A stretch of DNA of 42,195 nt, taken from NCBI RefSeq assembly GCF_005863185.1, contig NZ_VBVZ01000002.1:1-42195 (forward strand), read 5' to 3'. The DNA comes from Pseudomonas edaphica. GTDB taxonomy: Bacteria > Pseudomonadota > Gammaproteobacteria > Pseudomonadales > Pseudomonadaceae. The position numbers and the translations under genes were made by a program. Position 1 is the stretch's first letter. The number at the start of each line of letters is the position of its first letter. Under the pieces are notes generated by a model that saw only the letters and a program-made list of their open reading frames with translations, did no database searches and was not told the DNA's origin. Below, piece after piece: positions 1-16,652 of this stretch.

Positions 1-7754
<7,754 letters not shown>

Positions 7755-7805
7755 GGGGTTCCTGCCTGAAATCGGCTTACGGGAAAATCGGGAATTAGGG
7801 CCGTG

Positions 7806-8558
7806 CTAAACGGCAGCCAGTTGGCGCGCCGCATCATTGCGCCAGCGGGCCAGGTGCTCGTCGGCATAGCGGCGCAGGCAGCGCAGCACCGCGCTTTCGT
7901 GCTGCACGAGGAAGAAGTGGTGGCCGTCGAACATATCCAGGGAGAAGCCACTGGCGGCATCCAGTTGCCAGTCGAGCAACTGGTCGGCGCGGACACTGTC
8001 CTGCTTGCCGCCAAACACATGGATCGGCATGCCCAGTGGCGCGCGCTCGCCATAGCTGAAGCTGCCGCACAGCACGAAGTCGGCACGTAGAATCGGCAGC
8101 ATCAACTGCATCAATTCCGGGCTGCACAGCGCCTCTTCGGCGGTGCCCTGCAGTTCGCGCAGGCGGGCGATCAGTTGTTCATCGGTCTTTTCGATGGCGT
8201 ATTCGCTCACATCGCGGCGCGCCGGGCCGGCGGTACCGGAAGCAAATAACGCCAGCGGCGCAGGCAGATTGCGTGCTTTCAATGCATGCGCCAGTTCAAA
8301 TGCCAGCAGGCCGCCCAGGCTGTGGCCGAACAAGGCATAGGGGCTGCCCAGGTCACGACCGATCTCGTCGGCAAGCTGCGCGGCCAAGGTTTTGATATCG
8401 CGCTGCAACGGCTCATCCATGCGCATGCCGCGGCCCGGCAATTCCAGCGGGCACACCTGCAACCAGTCAGGCAGAGCCCGGCGCCAGCGTGCATAGACCA
8501 TCGCGCTGGCCCCCGAATAGGGCAGGCAGAACAGGCGCAATCGCGTGGAAACGCTCAT
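7806..8558 (-). CDS. pvdG: Type II thioesterase PvdG
   Basis: A 250-residue alpha/beta-hydrolase of the type II (external) thioesterase family, which removes wrong or stalled acyl groups from NRPS carrier domains. The nucleophile elbow reads LFGHSLGG and the late GHHFF motif supplies the catalytic histidine; length matches PvdG (about 250 aa). The open frame runs further upstream, but I chose the ATG at 8558 because GGAGA lies about 9 bases before it and the family N-terminus ([14 protein letters not shown]) follows directly. It sits immediately upstream of pvdL and divergent from pvdS, the usual Pseudomonas arrangement. An iron-starvation-box-like element lies about 110 bases upstream, suggesting PvdS-dependent transcription of pvdG-pvdL. 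Confidence 0.95.
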   Translation of the reverse strand: MSVSTRLRLFCLPYSGASAMVYARWRRALPDWLQVCPLELPGRGMRMDEPLQRDIKTLAAQLADEIGRDLGSPYALFGHSLGGLLAFELAHALKARNLPAPLALFASGTAGPARRDVSEYAIEKTDEQLIARLRELQGTAEEALCSPELMQLMLPILRADFVLCGSFSYGERAPLGMPIHVFGGKQDSVRADQLLDWQLDAASGFSLDMFDGHHFFLVQHESAVLRCLRRYADEHLARWRNDAARQLAAV

Positions 8559-8668
8559 TGATCGCGGTCTCCAAACTGAAAAACGCTGCCTGCACGATAA
8601 AAACCCATTTCGCCCTCCTGCGGGTGCTGATCCTTGGCCGTTGGCTAACGGGCCTGTCACCCAGAAGA

Positions 8669-8692
8669 ACGGACGGCCCGGGCAAATAATTA
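8669..8692 (-). promoter_or_regulatory. Iron-starvation (PvdS) box-like promoter for pvdG-pvdL
   Basis: On the minus strand TAATT is followed by exactly 16 bases and CGT. PvdS-dependent promoters use TAAAT-N16/17-CGT, so this is one mismatch with correct spacing, pointing at pvdG about 110 bases away. The match and position are seen; function is inferred. Confidence 0.6.
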
Positions 8693-8762
8693 GTCGCCGG
8701 GAGCGAGGGAGGCGTAGTTCACATCGAACAAGAAAGCATAAGATTAGTTCGTCTTCTCATTT

Positions 8763-8781
8763 GACAATCATTATCATTAAG
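8763..8781 (+). promoter_or_regulatory. Fur box at the pvdS promoter
   Basis: The 19 bases on the minus strand match the Fur consensus GATAATGATAATCATTATC at 15 of 19 positions. The box overlaps a TTGACA (-35) at 8761-8766 and sits just ahead of AT-rich -10 candidates (CATAAT 8782-8787 or TAATTT 8784-8789). Fe2+-Fur bound here would block pvdS transcription, as is known for pvdS in other pseudomonads. Confidence 0.88.
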
Positions 8782-8858
8782 CATAATTTGTTGCCCGATG
8801 TGTAGGAGGCCTCAGCAAGGACGCCCTCCCCTAACTCTTTCGCGACAAGGTGATTTCC

Positions 8859-9410
8859 ATGACGGAACAAGTATCCACAGGCAGGTGCGACTCACCCCTT
8901 TTGCAGGCATTCGTCGACAATCGACTTATTTTGGTGAAGATCGCCGCCCGGATTACCGGTTGCCGCTCGCGCGCCGAAGACGTCGTGCAGGACGCCTACT
9001 TTCGGCTGCAATCAGCGCCGACCATCACCTCGTCGTTCAAGGCTCAATTGAGTTATCTGTTCCAGATCGTGCGCAACCTGGCGATCGACCACTACCGCAA
9101 GCAGGCCCTGGAACTCAAATATTCGGGGACGGAAGAGGAAGGCTTGAATGTGGTCATTCACGGCGCTTCACCGGAAACTTCGCATATCAACTTCAACACC
9201 CTGGAAAACATCGCTGACGCCCTGACGGAGTTGCCCCAGCGCACCCGCTATGCGTTCGAGATGTACCGCCTGCACGGCGTGCCGCAAAAGGACATCGCCA
9301 AGGAGCTGGGCGTTTCCCCAACCCTGGTGAACTTCATGATTCGCGATGCGCTGGTGCATTGCCGCAAGGTGTCGGGCAGCCATAGCGATACGTTTGCACG
9401 CAGGGTGTGA
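8859..9410 (+). CDS. pvdS: ECF sigma factor PvdS (iron starvation)
   Basis: Extracytoplasmic-function sigma factor, 183 aa, that directs RNA polymerase to pyoverdine genes when iron is scarce. Region 2 is visible around residues 20-75 (EDVVQDAYFRLQ; IVRNLAIDHYRKQ) and region 4 around 120-170 (LPQRTRYAFEMYRLHG; a helix-turn-helix DIAKELGVSPTLVN). The ATG at 8859 is preferred over an in-frame GTG at 8850 because AAGG at 8847-8850 is then a properly spaced ribosome binding site and the product begins MTEQVSTGRCDSP. It is divergent from pvdG-pvdL and follows a strong Fur box, giving the usual cascade in which Fur represses pvdS and PvdS activates pvd genes. In other pseudomonads PvdS is also held by the anti-sigma factor FpvR, which is not in this window. 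Confidence 0.96.
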   Translation: MTEQVSTGRCDSPLLQAFVDNRLILVKIAARITGCRSRAEDVVQDAYFRLQSAPTITSSFKAQLSYLFQIVRNLAIDHYRKQALELKYSGTEEEGLNVVIHGASPETSHINFNTLENIADALTELPQRTRYAFEMYRLHGVPQKDIAKELGVSPTLVNFMIRDALVHCRKVSGSHSDTFARRV

Positions 9411-9423
9411 AGCTGTAGAGATA

Positions 9424-9475
9424 TGTGGCGAGCAGGCTTGCCCCAACAAGCCAGGTGGCCACAACAGGCCTGCTC
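9424..9475. repeat. REP-like palindromic element
   Basis: Begins TGTGGCGAGCAGGCTTG and contains several TGTGG/CCACA and GCAGGC/GCCTGC complementary pieces. This is the style of the short palindromes common between Pseudomonas genes; a related, cleaner copy lies at 21368-21389. Confidence 0.6.
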
Positions 9476-9486
9476 AACGCAGATAA

Positions 9487-10275
9487 TCAGGGCACCGGCC
9501 TCACATCAATGCGATACGGCTCGAAGATCTTCAACATCTCCCCGCTCTCACGCAGGTGCTTGAGCAACTCGGCGAACGCCGCGCCGGTGATCGGCGCTTT
9601 GGGCCGTACCAGCGCGTAGTGGTGATACACCTGGTCAATCCGCTCCGAGACCAGGAACTGCCCGGCCATGTCCGCATTACGCACCATGAAGTCGCTCAGG
9701 TACGAACGCGTGACCAGCGCAATATCGGCACGCCCGCGCGCCACCATCAGCAGGTTGCTGTCATGGGAGTAGGTCAATGTGGCGTTGAAGTGTTCGGCCA
9801 TGTTCTTGGGGTCGGGGTTGAAACCGGCAAAGGCGTAGTGATAACCGCTGAACACTGCAAGGCGCTTACCGGCGAGGTCGGTGAAATAGCTTTGGTCGCG
9901 GCCGGGCTTACGTTGGGTGACGAAGATTTCTGCATCTTCCAACCCCATGTCGACACTGGTGTGGGGAATATCCTGCCAACCCCAGTCGGGGTTTTCGAAG
10001 ATGGCCATGTCGACCCGACCTTGCTCGAAATCACGAAAGCGCCGTGGAATCGAAGTCGGCACCAACACAAACTGGTAGTCGGTTTGCGCAGCGTTCAGGG
10101 CTTCGACCAGTTGCGGCAACAAACCGGTATCAGCGCCCTGCTCGGGCCGAACGGTGTAGGGCTGGAAGTGCGCGGCGCCGATCCTGACCAATTGCGCGGC
10201 CGACGCCGGCAGCCACCACGCAGTGCCCAGTGCCCATATAGTCAGTCCTGCAGCCAGCCGCCATGGCGAAAACAT
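9487..10275 (-). CDS. Periplasmic substrate-binding protein, family 3 type
   Basis: A 262-residue secreted protein. The first about 30 residues form a signal peptide (charged start, hydrophobic core, ending ASAAQ). The mature part resembles the family 3 solute-binding fold used in amino-acid ABC importers and related sensors: RIGAAHFQPYT, then a two-lobe pattern with DTGLLPQLVEAL and VDMAIFENPDWGW. I used the ATG at 10275; a GTG at 10287 would add four residues, and neither has a strong ribosome binding site. No permease or ATPase gene is next to it, so it may serve a transporter encoded elsewhere or act as an orphan binding protein. The ligand cannot be read from sequence. Confidence 0.8.
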   Translation of the reverse strand: MFSPWRLAAGLTIWALGTAWWLPASAAQLVRIGAAHFQPYTVRPEQGADTGLLPQLVEALNAAQTDYQFVLVPTSIPRRFRDFEQGRVDMAIFENPDWGWQDIPHTSVDMGLEDAEIFVTQRKPGRDQSYFTDLAGKRLAVFSGYHYAFAGFNPDPKNMAEHFNATLTYSHDSNLLMVARGRADIALVTRSYLSDFMVRNADMAGQFLVSERIDQVYHHYALVRPKAPITGAAFAELLKHLRESGEMLKIFEPYRIDVRPVP

Positions 10276-10368
10276 TGAGGCACACACCGTTTAACACTCT
10301 GATGGCAATAAGCTAGGCGTTTTTGTCAGGGGAGACAACTTTCCGTCGGCAAATTAATAGCTTGCGCC

Positions 10369-10992
10369 TCAATCAGCTTTAAGCACCATCAACAGCGCCT
10401 CCTCGGCCAACTGCTCGAGGGTCAGGCTGCCTTCGGCGCGAAACCAGGTGGTGGTCCAGGACAAGGCGCCGGTCAGGAAGCGTCGAGTGATAAACACATC
10501 GCCCCGGATGTAACCCGCCGCCTTGGCCTCGCCCAGCACCTGCAGCCAGATATCCTCATACACATCGCGCAACGCCAGCACCTGGGCCTGGCCCTCGGCT
10601 GACAGCGAACGCCACTCGTAGACCAACACCGCCATCGCCTCACCACTGCCGCCCATGATCGACTGCAACTCGCAGCGGATCAGCGCCAGCACGCGCTCAC
10701 GCACGTTGCTGGCCTCTTCAAGTGATGCGCGCATCATCGCGGTGTTGTAGTGGATGGTTTCCTCCATCACGGCACGCAGGATCTCGTCCTTGCTCTTGAA
10801 GTGATGAAAGATACTGCCGGACTGAATACCCACGGCACTCGCTAGGTCACGCACGGTCGTGCGCTCGAAACCCTTGTTGCGAAACAGGTGAGCCGCGGTT
10901 TGCAGCAACTTGCCCCGGGCACTGTCGGGGTCGGTCAACTGGCCGCCGTCGACCATGGTGCGCATCACCCGCAGGGCTTTTTGCTCATCCAT
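10369..10992 (-). CDS. atuR: TetR-family repressor AtuR
   Basis: A 207-residue TetR regulator. The N-terminal DNA-binding domain covers about residues 28-75, with KLLQTAAHLFRNKGFERTTV and the recognition region GIQSGSIFHHFKSKDEIL; the rest is a helical ligand-binding and dimer domain. The ATG at 10992 has AAGGAG six bases ahead, so the longer open frame upstream is not used. It is divergent from atuA, with two inverted 16-bp elements in between. In P. aeruginosa AtuR is the repressor of the acyclic terpene genes and binds two inverted repeats in the atuA-atuR spacer, which matches this layout. The natural inducer, presumably a pathway acyl-CoA or terpenoid, is not evident from sequence. Confidence 0.9.
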   Translation of the reverse strand: MDEQKALRVMRTMVDGGQLTDPDSARGKLLQTAAHLFRNKGFERTTVRDLASAVGIQSGSIFHHFKSKDEILRAVMEETIHYNTAMMRASLEEASNVRERVLALIRCELQSIMGGSGEAMAVLVYEWRSLSAEGQAQVLALRDVYEDIWLQVLGEAKAAGYIRGDVFITRRFLTGALSWTTTWFRAEGSLTLEQLAEEALLMVLKAD

Positions 10993-11050
10993 GCTGCTCT
11001 CCTTCATCTCTACTGACGTCTTGGGCGGCAATTTAGGCCGTGGCCGCCAG

Positions 11051-11066
11051 CCAAGCAAGCGCTTGG
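11051..11066. promoter_or_regulatory. Probable AtuR operator 1
   Basis: CCAAGCAAGCGCTTGG, itself close to a palindrome. Its exact reverse complement occurs at 11094-11109, so the two copies face each other across 27 bases. It lies on the atuR side of the atuR-atuA spacer. Confidence 0.8.
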
Positions 11067-11085
11067 GCAAAACTTATATCAACCG

Positions 11086-11115
11086 TTTACAAACCAAGCG
11101 CTTGCTTGGTAGTCT
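11086..11115 (+). promoter_or_regulatory. Candidate atuA promoter
   Basis: TTTACA at 11086-11091 and a weak TAGTCT at 11110-11115, 18 bases apart. The second operator copy fills the spacer, so a bound repressor would cover the promoter. The -10 is poor and the call is tentative. Confidence 0.35.
11094..11109. promoter_or_regulatory. Probable AtuR operator 2
   Basis: CCAAGCGCTTGCTTGG is the exact reverse complement of the element at 11051-11066. It lies about 37 bases before the atuA start codon. Confidence 0.8.
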
Positions 11116-11145
11116 CGACACCAGCCATCAGAGGAAGGATTTCTC

Positions 11146-12924
11146 ATGAGCAAGACGGTTCGTATCGGCTGCGCCAGCGCCTTCTGGGGCGACACCTGCA
11201 CGGCTGCCGCCCAATTGGTGCACGGCGGCGCCCTGGATTACCTGGTGTTCGACTACCTGGCGGAAGTCACCATGTCGATCCTTGCCGGTGCGCGGATGAA
11301 AGATCCCCAGGCCGGTTACGCCACCGATTTTGTCGAGGTGCTCACGCCGTTGCTGGGGGAGATCCAGCGCCAGGGCATCCGCGTGGTCAGCAACGCCGGC
11401 GGCATCCACCCGCACGCCTGCGCCGCCGCCCTGCAAGCGGCCTGCGACAAGGCCAGTGTGCCGCTGAAAATCGCCGTACTGCTGGGCGACGACCTGCAAC
11501 CTCAACTCAAGCAATTGCACAACATTACCGATATGTTCAACGGCGCGCCCCTGCCGCCGATGTGCGTTTCGGCCAACGCCTACCTCGGCGCACCCGGCAT
11601 TGCTCAGGCACTGGCGCTGGGCGCCGATATTGTGATTACCGGGCGCGTGGTCGACAGCGCCGTGGTCAGCGCCGCCTTGGTGCATGAATTCAACTGGTCG
11701 TGGCAGGACTACGACCGCCTCGCTCAAGCTGCGCTCGCCGGGCATATCATCGAATGCGGCGCGCAGTGCAGCGGCGGTAACTTCACTGATTGGCGTGATG
11801 TACCGGACTACGAGCACATCGGTTTTCCCATCGTCGAAGTCAGCGCCGACGGCCAATTTACCGTGAATAAAGTCGCCGGCACCGGTGGGCTGATCAGCGA
11901 ACTCAGCGTGGCCGAACAGTTGCTGTATGAAATCGGCGACCCGCGCGCGTATTTACTGCCCGATGTGATCTGCGATTTCAGCCAGGTCAAGCTGCAGCAA
12001 CAAGGCCAAAACTGCGTGCGCCTGCACGGCGCCAAGGGTTTACCGCCCACCGACCAGTACAAGGTCAGCGCCACTTACCCCGACGGTTTCCGTTGCACCG
12101 CCAGTTGCCTGATTGCCGGGATCGACGCGGTGGCCAAGGCCGAGCGAGTCAGCCAGGCGATCATCAACAAGACCTCGGAACTGTTCAGCCAACGCGGCTG
12201 GGCGCCTTACACCGAGGTAAACATTGAACTGCTCGGCAGCGAAGCCACCTACGGTGCCCACGCCCAGCGCCAGGATTGCCGCGAGGTGGTGGTGAAATTG
12301 GCGGTACGCCACCCCAGCAAGCAGGCCTTGGTGCTGTTCGCCCGCGAGATCGCCCAGGCGGCGACCGGCATGGCACCCGGCTTGACCGGCATTGTCGGCG
12401 GGCGACCGACCGTGTACCCGCTGATCCGGCTGTTTTCATTCCTGGTCGACAAATCATCCTGCGCACCGCAGGTCGACTTCCAAGGCGCGCGGCACACCGT
12501 TGCGTTGCCTTCATCAGCGCCGATGCGCACACCCGCCGCGCCGATTGATCCACCCAAACCCGAAGGCCGCGCGGACGCCAGTGTGCCCCTGGTGAAACTG
12601 GCCGTGGCGCGCTCCGGCGACAAGGGCAACCACAGCAATATCGGCGTAATCGCCCGCCACCCCGACTACCTGCCTTGGATCGCCGAAGCGCTGACCCCGG
12701 AGGTGATCGTCGACTGGATGAGCCACGTGCTCGACCCACTTCACGGCCGTGTCGAGCGCTGGTACTTGCCCGGCAGCCACAGCTTGAATTTCCTGCTGGA
12801 AAACGCCTTGGGCGGCGGCGGCATCGCCAGCCTGCGCATCGACCCGCAAGGCAAGGCCTTCGCCCAACAATTGCTGGAAATCCCCATCGCCGTGCCGCAA
12901 CACATAGCCGATCAACTCTCCTAA
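11146..12924 (+). CDS. atuA: Acyclic terpene utilization protein AtuA
   Basis: A 592-residue cytoplasmic protein of the AtuA (DUF1446) family, with a C-terminal DUF4387-like part (about 480-590, including [17 protein letters not shown]). It is required for growth on citronellol or geraniol in P. aeruginosa, but its reaction is not firmly known to me. The N-terminus [12 protein letters not shown] and the glycine-rich [12 protein letters not shown] region are typical of the family. Strong AGGAAGG lies before the ATG at 11146. It is the first gene of the atu run, directly behind the paired operators, and is followed 12 bases later by atuB. Confidence 0.92.
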   Translation: MSKTVRIGCASAFWGDTCTAAAQLVHGGALDYLVFDYLAEVTMSILAGARMKDPQAGYATDFVEVLTPLLGEIQRQGIRVVSNAGGIHPHACAAALQAACDKASVPLKIAVLLGDDLQPQLKQLHNITDMFNGAPLPPMCVSANAYLGAPGIAQALALGADIVITGRVVDSAVVSAALVHEFNWSWQDYDRLAQAALAGHIIECGAQCSGGNFTDWRDVPDYEHIGFPIVEVSADGQFTVNKVAGTGGLISELSVAEQLLYEIGDPRAYLLPDVICDFSQVKLQQQGQNCVRLHGAKGLPPTDQYKVSATYPDGFRCTASCLIAGIDAVAKAERVSQAIINKTSELFSQRGWAPYTEVNIELLGSEATYGAHAQRQDCREVVVKLAVRHPSKQALVLFAREIAQAATGMAPGLTGIVGGRPTVYPLIRLFSFLVDKSSCAPQVDFQGARHTVALPSSAPMRTPAAPIDPPKPEGRADASVPLVKLAVARSGDKGNHSNIGVIARHPDYLPWIAEALTPEVIVDWMSHVLDPLHGRVERWYLPGSHSLNFLLENALGGGGIASLRIDPQGKAFAQQLLEIPIAVPQHIADQLS

Positions 12925-12936
12925 AGGACCGTCGCC

Positions 12937-13809
12937 GTGGCCTTCGACTCGATCTTCAAAGCCGACCTGTTCCAGGGGCAAACCGTGATAGTCACTGGCG
13001 GCGGCAGTGGCATTGGCCGCTGCACTGCCCATGAACTGGCGGCCCTTGGTGCCAGTGTGATACTGGTGGGGCGCAAGCCGCAAAAGCTGCAACAGGTGGC
13101 CGCCGAAATCGCCGAAGACGGCGGCACCGCGCACTGGCTGGCCTGCGATATTCGCGATGAAGAAGCAGTGACAGCGCTGGTCACGCAGATCATCCGCGAG
13201 CATGGGCCGATCCATGGGTTGGTGAACAACGCCGGCGGTCAATACCCGTCGCCACTGGCTTCGATCAATCAAAAAGGCTTTGAAACCGTACTGCGCACCA
13301 ACCTGGTGGGCGGTTTCCTGATGGCCCGTGAAGTGTTCAACCAGTCGATGAACAAGCACGGCGGCGCCATCGTCAACATGCTCGCCGACATGTGGGGCGG
13401 CATGCCCGGCATGGGCCACTCGGGTGCTGCACGCTCAGGCATGGACAACTTTACCAAGACCGCCGCTTTCGAATGGGGTTACGCCGGTGTACGCGTCAAC
13501 GCCGTGGCGCCGGGCTGGATTGCGTCCAGCGGCATGGACACCTACGAAGGCGCGTTCAAGGCAGTGATCCCCACCCTGCGTGAGCACGTGCCGCTCAAGC
13601 GCATCGGCACCGAATCGGAAGTCAGCGCGGCCATCGTGTTTTTGCTCAGCCCCGCCGCCGCGTTTATCAGCGGTAGCACCTTGCGCATCGACGGCGCTGC
13701 CAGCCTGGGCAGCCGCGCCTGGCCGCTGCACAAGGCGCAGCCGCCGAGCGAGCCGTTCAACGGTTTCCACCGCGCCTATTTACCCGATGTGCTGAAGACG
13801 GAGCACTGA
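12937..13809 (+). CDS. atuB: SDR-family oxidoreductase-like protein AtuB
   Basis: A 290-residue short-chain dehydrogenase/reductase fold. The nucleotide-binding motif TGGGSGIG is at about residues 26-33, followed by LVNNAGG near 97. The usual Ser-Tyr-Lys active site is not obvious: the region that normally carries YxxxK reads HSGAARSGMDNFTK, like the peroxisomal trans-2-enoyl-CoA reductase subgroup. It uses a GTG start at 12937 with AAAGGA upstream, and ends three bases before atuC. Its role in terpene oxidation, perhaps acting on an alcohol/aldehyde or CoA intermediate, is inferred from its place in the cluster. Confidence 0.88.
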   Translation: MAFDSIFKADLFQGQTVIVTGGGSGIGRCTAHELAALGASVILVGRKPQKLQQVAAEIAEDGGTAHWLACDIRDEEAVTALVTQIIREHGPIHGLVNNAGGQYPSPLASINQKGFETVLRTNLVGGFLMAREVFNQSMNKHGGAIVNMLADMWGGMPGMGHSGAARSGMDNFTKTAAFEWGYAGVRVNAVAPGWIASSGMDTYEGAFKAVIPTLREHVPLKRIGTESEVSAAIVFLLSPAAAFISGSTLRIDGAASLGSRAWPLHKAQPPSEPFNGFHRAYLPDVLKTEH

Positions 13810-13812
13810 ACC

Positions 13813-15426
13813 ATGCCGGTGATTGAAAGCCTGATCGACGCCCACAGCCCACAGTTCGCGCACAACCGTGAAGCCATGCTGGCAAGCATCCAACAGTTGC
13901 GCCAACTGGAGCACAACCTGCTCGCCAAAGCACAGGAAGCCAAACCCAAGTTCGACAAACGCGGCCAGTTGTTGCCCCGCGAGCGCCTCAACCTGCTGCT
14001 GGACCCCGGCGCGCCGTTTCTGGAATTGGCCAGCCTGGCCGGCTACAAACTCCACGATGACAAAGACGGCAGCGCGGCCGGAGGCGGCTTGATCGCCGGT
14101 ATCGGCTACGTCAGCGGCGTACGCATGCTGGTGGTGGCCAACAACAGCGCGATCAAGGGCGGCACCATTTCGCCGTCCGGCCTGAAAAAATCCCTGCGTC
14201 TGCAACAGATCGCCATGGAAAACAAACTGCCGGTGGTGACCCTGGCGGAAAGCGGCGGTGCCAACCTCAATTACGCCGCCGAGATTTTCGTCGAAGGCGC
14301 ACGCAGCTTCGCCAACCAGGCGCGCATGTCGGCCATGGGCTTGCCGCAGATCACCGTGGTACACGGCTCGGCCACGGCGGGCGGCGCGTATCAACCGGGG
14401 CTGTCGGATTACGTGGTGGTGGTGCGCGGCAAGGCCAAGCTGTTTTTGGCCGGGCCGCCGCTGCTCAAGGCCGCCACCGGCGAAGTCGCGACTGATGAAG
14501 AGCTGGGCGGCGCCGAGATGCACGCGCAAACCGCCGGCACGGCCGAGTACCTGGCGGAAAACGATGCCGATGGCGTGCGCATCGTGCGCGAAATCGTCAG
14601 CCTGCTGCCGTGGGATGATCGCCTGCCACCCGCTCCACAACGGGCTTACAAGGAGCCGCTGTATCCTATCGACGAGTTGCTGGGGTTGATCCCCGATGAC
14701 CCGAAAAAGCCCTACGACGTGCGCGAAATCCTCGCACGCCTGGCCGACGGCTCGCACTTTCTGGAGTTCAAAGGCGAGTTCGACGCCCACACCGTCTGCG
14801 GCCACTTGCATATCCAGGGCCGCGCCGTCGGTGTGATCGGCAACAACGGCCCCATCACCCCCAAGGGTGCGAGCAAGGCGGCGCAATTTATCCAACTGTG
14901 CGACCAGAGCCGCACGCCGCTGCTGTTCCTGCACAACACCACCGGCTTTATGGTAGGCACCGAGTCGGAGCAACAAGGCGTGATCAAGCACGGCGCGAAG
15001 ATGATTCAGGCGGTGGCCAATGCGCGGGTGCCTAAACTCACGGTGGTGGTCGGCGGCTCTTATGGCGCGGGCAACTATGCAATGTGCGGCCGTGGCCTGG
15101 ACCCGCGTTTTATCTTCGCCTGGCCCAACAGCCGCACGGCGGTGATGGGCGGCGCGCAAGCGGGCAAGGTGCTGCGCATCGTGACTGAGGCCAAGCAATT
15201 GAAGGACGGTCTGGTGCCCGACCCCAAGGTGCTGGACATGCTCGAACAGGTCACCGCGCAGAAACTCGACAGCCAGTCCACCGCCCTCTATGGCAGCGCC
15301 AACCTGTGGGACGACGGGCTGATAGATCCACGCGATACCCGCACGCTATTGGGGTTCTTGCTGGATATCTGCCACGAGGCCGAGGTGCGCCAACTGCAGC
15401 CCAACAGCTTTGGTGTAGCGCGCTGA
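13813..15426 (+). CDS. atuC: Geranyl-CoA carboxylase, carboxyltransferase (beta) subunit AtuC
   Basis: A 537-residue carboxyltransferase subunit of the acyl-CoA carboxylase family, built from two crotonase-like halves: N half about 20-260 with the acyl-CoA site region ESGGANL, C half about 280-520 with VVVGGSYGAGNYAM and AWPNSRTAVMGG. Close relatives are methylcrotonyl-CoA carboxylase beta subunits (LiuB). Its place between atuB and atuD, with the biotin subunit AtuF in the same run, supports geranyl-CoA as substrate: CO2 is moved from biotin to the gamma-methyl carbon to give isohexenylglutaconyl-CoA. It starts three bases after the atuB stop, so translation is probably coupled. Confidence 0.92.
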   Translation: MPVIESLIDAHSPQFAHNREAMLASIQQLRQLEHNLLAKAQEAKPKFDKRGQLLPRERLNLLLDPGAPFLELASLAGYKLHDDKDGSAAGGGLIAGIGYVSGVRMLVVANNSAIKGGTISPSGLKKSLRLQQIAMENKLPVVTLAESGGANLNYAAEIFVEGARSFANQARMSAMGLPQITVVHGSATAGGAYQPGLSDYVVVVRGKAKLFLAGPPLLKAATGEVATDEELGGAEMHAQTAGTAEYLAENDADGVRIVREIVSLLPWDDRLPPAPQRAYKEPLYPIDELLGLIPDDPKKPYDVREILARLADGSHFLEFKGEFDAHTVCGHLHIQGRAVGVIGNNGPITPKGASKAAQFIQLCDQSRTPLLFLHNTTGFMVGTESEQQGVIKHGAKMIQAVANARVPKLTVVVGGSYGAGNYAMCGRGLDPRFIFAWPNSRTAVMGGAQAGKVLRIVTEAKQLKDGLVPDPKVLDMLEQVTAQKLDSQSTALYGSANLWDDGLIDPRDTRTLLGFLLDICHEAEVRQLQPNSFGVAR

Positions 15427-15429
15427 TCG

Positions 15430-15476
15430 TGCCCACGCTCCGCGTGGTAACGCAGCCAAGGACGCTCCGCGTCCCA
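15430..15476. repeat. Short Pseudomonas repeat between atuC and atuD
   Basis: Contains CCCACGCTCCGCGTGG, a palindrome, followed by GGACGCTCCGCGTCC, a second related palindrome. Elements of this form are common between genes in fluorescent pseudomonads. Confidence 0.65.
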
Positions 15477-15494
15477 ACAAGGAGAACAACAACA

Positions 15495-16652
15495 ATGATC
15501 TTCACCCAGGAACACCAGGAACTGCGCCGCACCGTGCGTGCCTTCGTCGACCGCGAGATCAACCCGCACGTGGACGAGTGGGAAAAAGCCGGGCGCTTCC
15601 CCATTCACGAAATCTTCCGCAAGGCCGGCGACCTCGGCCTGCTGGGCATTTCCAAGCCGGAACAATTCGGCGGCATGGGCCTGGACTACAGCTACTCCAT
15701 TGTCGCCGCCGAAGAATTCGGCACCATCCGCTGCGGCGGCATCCCCATGTCCATCGGCGTGCAAACCGATATGTGCACGCCCGCCCTCGCCCGCTTCGGC
15801 TCCGATGAACTGCGCGACGAATTCCTGCGCCCGGCCATCAGCGGCGAGCAAGTGGGTTGCATCGGCGTCTCGGAAACCGGCGCCGGCTCCGACGTGGCGG
15901 GGCTTAAAACCCACGCGCGCAAGGACGGCGGCGACTACGTGATCAACGGCAGCAAAATGTGGATCACCAACTCGCCCAGCGCCGACTTTATCTGCCTGCT
16001 GGCCAACACCTCCGACGACAAGCCGCATATCAACAAATCACTGATCATGGTGCCAATGACCACCCCAGGCATCAGCGTCAGCCCGCCGCTGGAAAAGCTC
16101 GGCATGCACAGCTCCGAGACCGCCCAGGTGTTTTTCGACGGTGTGCGCGTGCCGCAACGCAACCGCATCGGCCACGAAGGCGCGGGGTTCATGATGCAAA
16201 TGCTGCAGTTCCAGGAAGAACGCCTGTTCGGCGCAGCCAATATGATCAAGGGCCTGGAGCATTGCATCGACAGCACCATCGAATACTGCAAAGAGCGCCA
16301 GACCTTCGGCAAGGCGCTGATCGACAACCAGGTCATCCACTTTCGCCTGGCCGAGCTGTCCACCGAAATCGAATGCCTGCGCGCGCTGGTCTACCAGGCC
16401 ACCGAGCAATACATCAAAGGCCAGGATGTGACGCGACTGGCCTCCATGGCCAAACTCAAGGCCGGGCGCCTGGGCCGTGAGGTCAGCGACAGCTGCCTGC
16501 AATACTGGGGCGGCATGGGCTTTATGTGGGACAACCCGGTGGCCCGCGCCTACCGTGATGTGCGGCTGGTGTCGATTGGCGGCGGCGCCGACGAAATCAT
16601 GCTGGGCATCATCTGCAAATTGATGGGCACCCTGCCCGGGAAAAAATCATGA
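15495..16652 (+). CDS. atuD: Citronellyl-CoA dehydrogenase AtuD
   Basis: A 385-residue FAD-dependent acyl-CoA dehydrogenase. Family motifs are clear: the flavin-binding GVSETGAGSDVAGLKT near 120, the WITNS strand near 155, and the C-terminal CLQYWGGMGFMWD region near 335. In the atu pathway AtuD introduces the double bond that turns citronellyl-CoA into geranyl-CoA, passing electrons to ETF. The open frame extends back into atuC, but the ATG at 15495 with AAGGAG is the sensible start and gives the family N-terminus MIFTQEHQELRRTVR. The stop overlaps the atuE start as ATGA. A short repeat sits between atuC and this gene. Confidence 0.92.
   Translation: MIFTQEHQELRRTVRAFVDREINPHVDEWEKAGRFPIHEIFRKAGDLGLLGISKPEQFGGMGLDYSYSIVAAEEFGTIRCGGIPMSIGVQTDMCTPALARFGSDELRDEFLRPAISGEQVGCIGVSETGAGSDVAGLKTHARKDGGDYVINGSKMWITNSPSADFICLLANTSDDKPHINKSLIMVPMTTPGISVSPPLEKLGMHSSETAQVFFDGVRVPQRNRIGHEGAGFMMQMLQFQEERLFGAANMIKGLEHCIDSTIEYCKERQTFGKALIDNQVIHFRLAELSTEIECLRALVYQATEQYIKGQDVTRLASMAKLKAGRLGREVSDSCLQYWGGMGFMWDNPVARAYRDVRLVSIGGGADEIMLGIICKLMGTLPGKKS

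Noticed and set aside
15306-15494. 63-residue upstream extension of the AtuD frame
   Set aside because: It overlaps the end of atuC and crosses a repeat element; the AAGGAG-preceded ATG at 15495 gives the family N-terminus.
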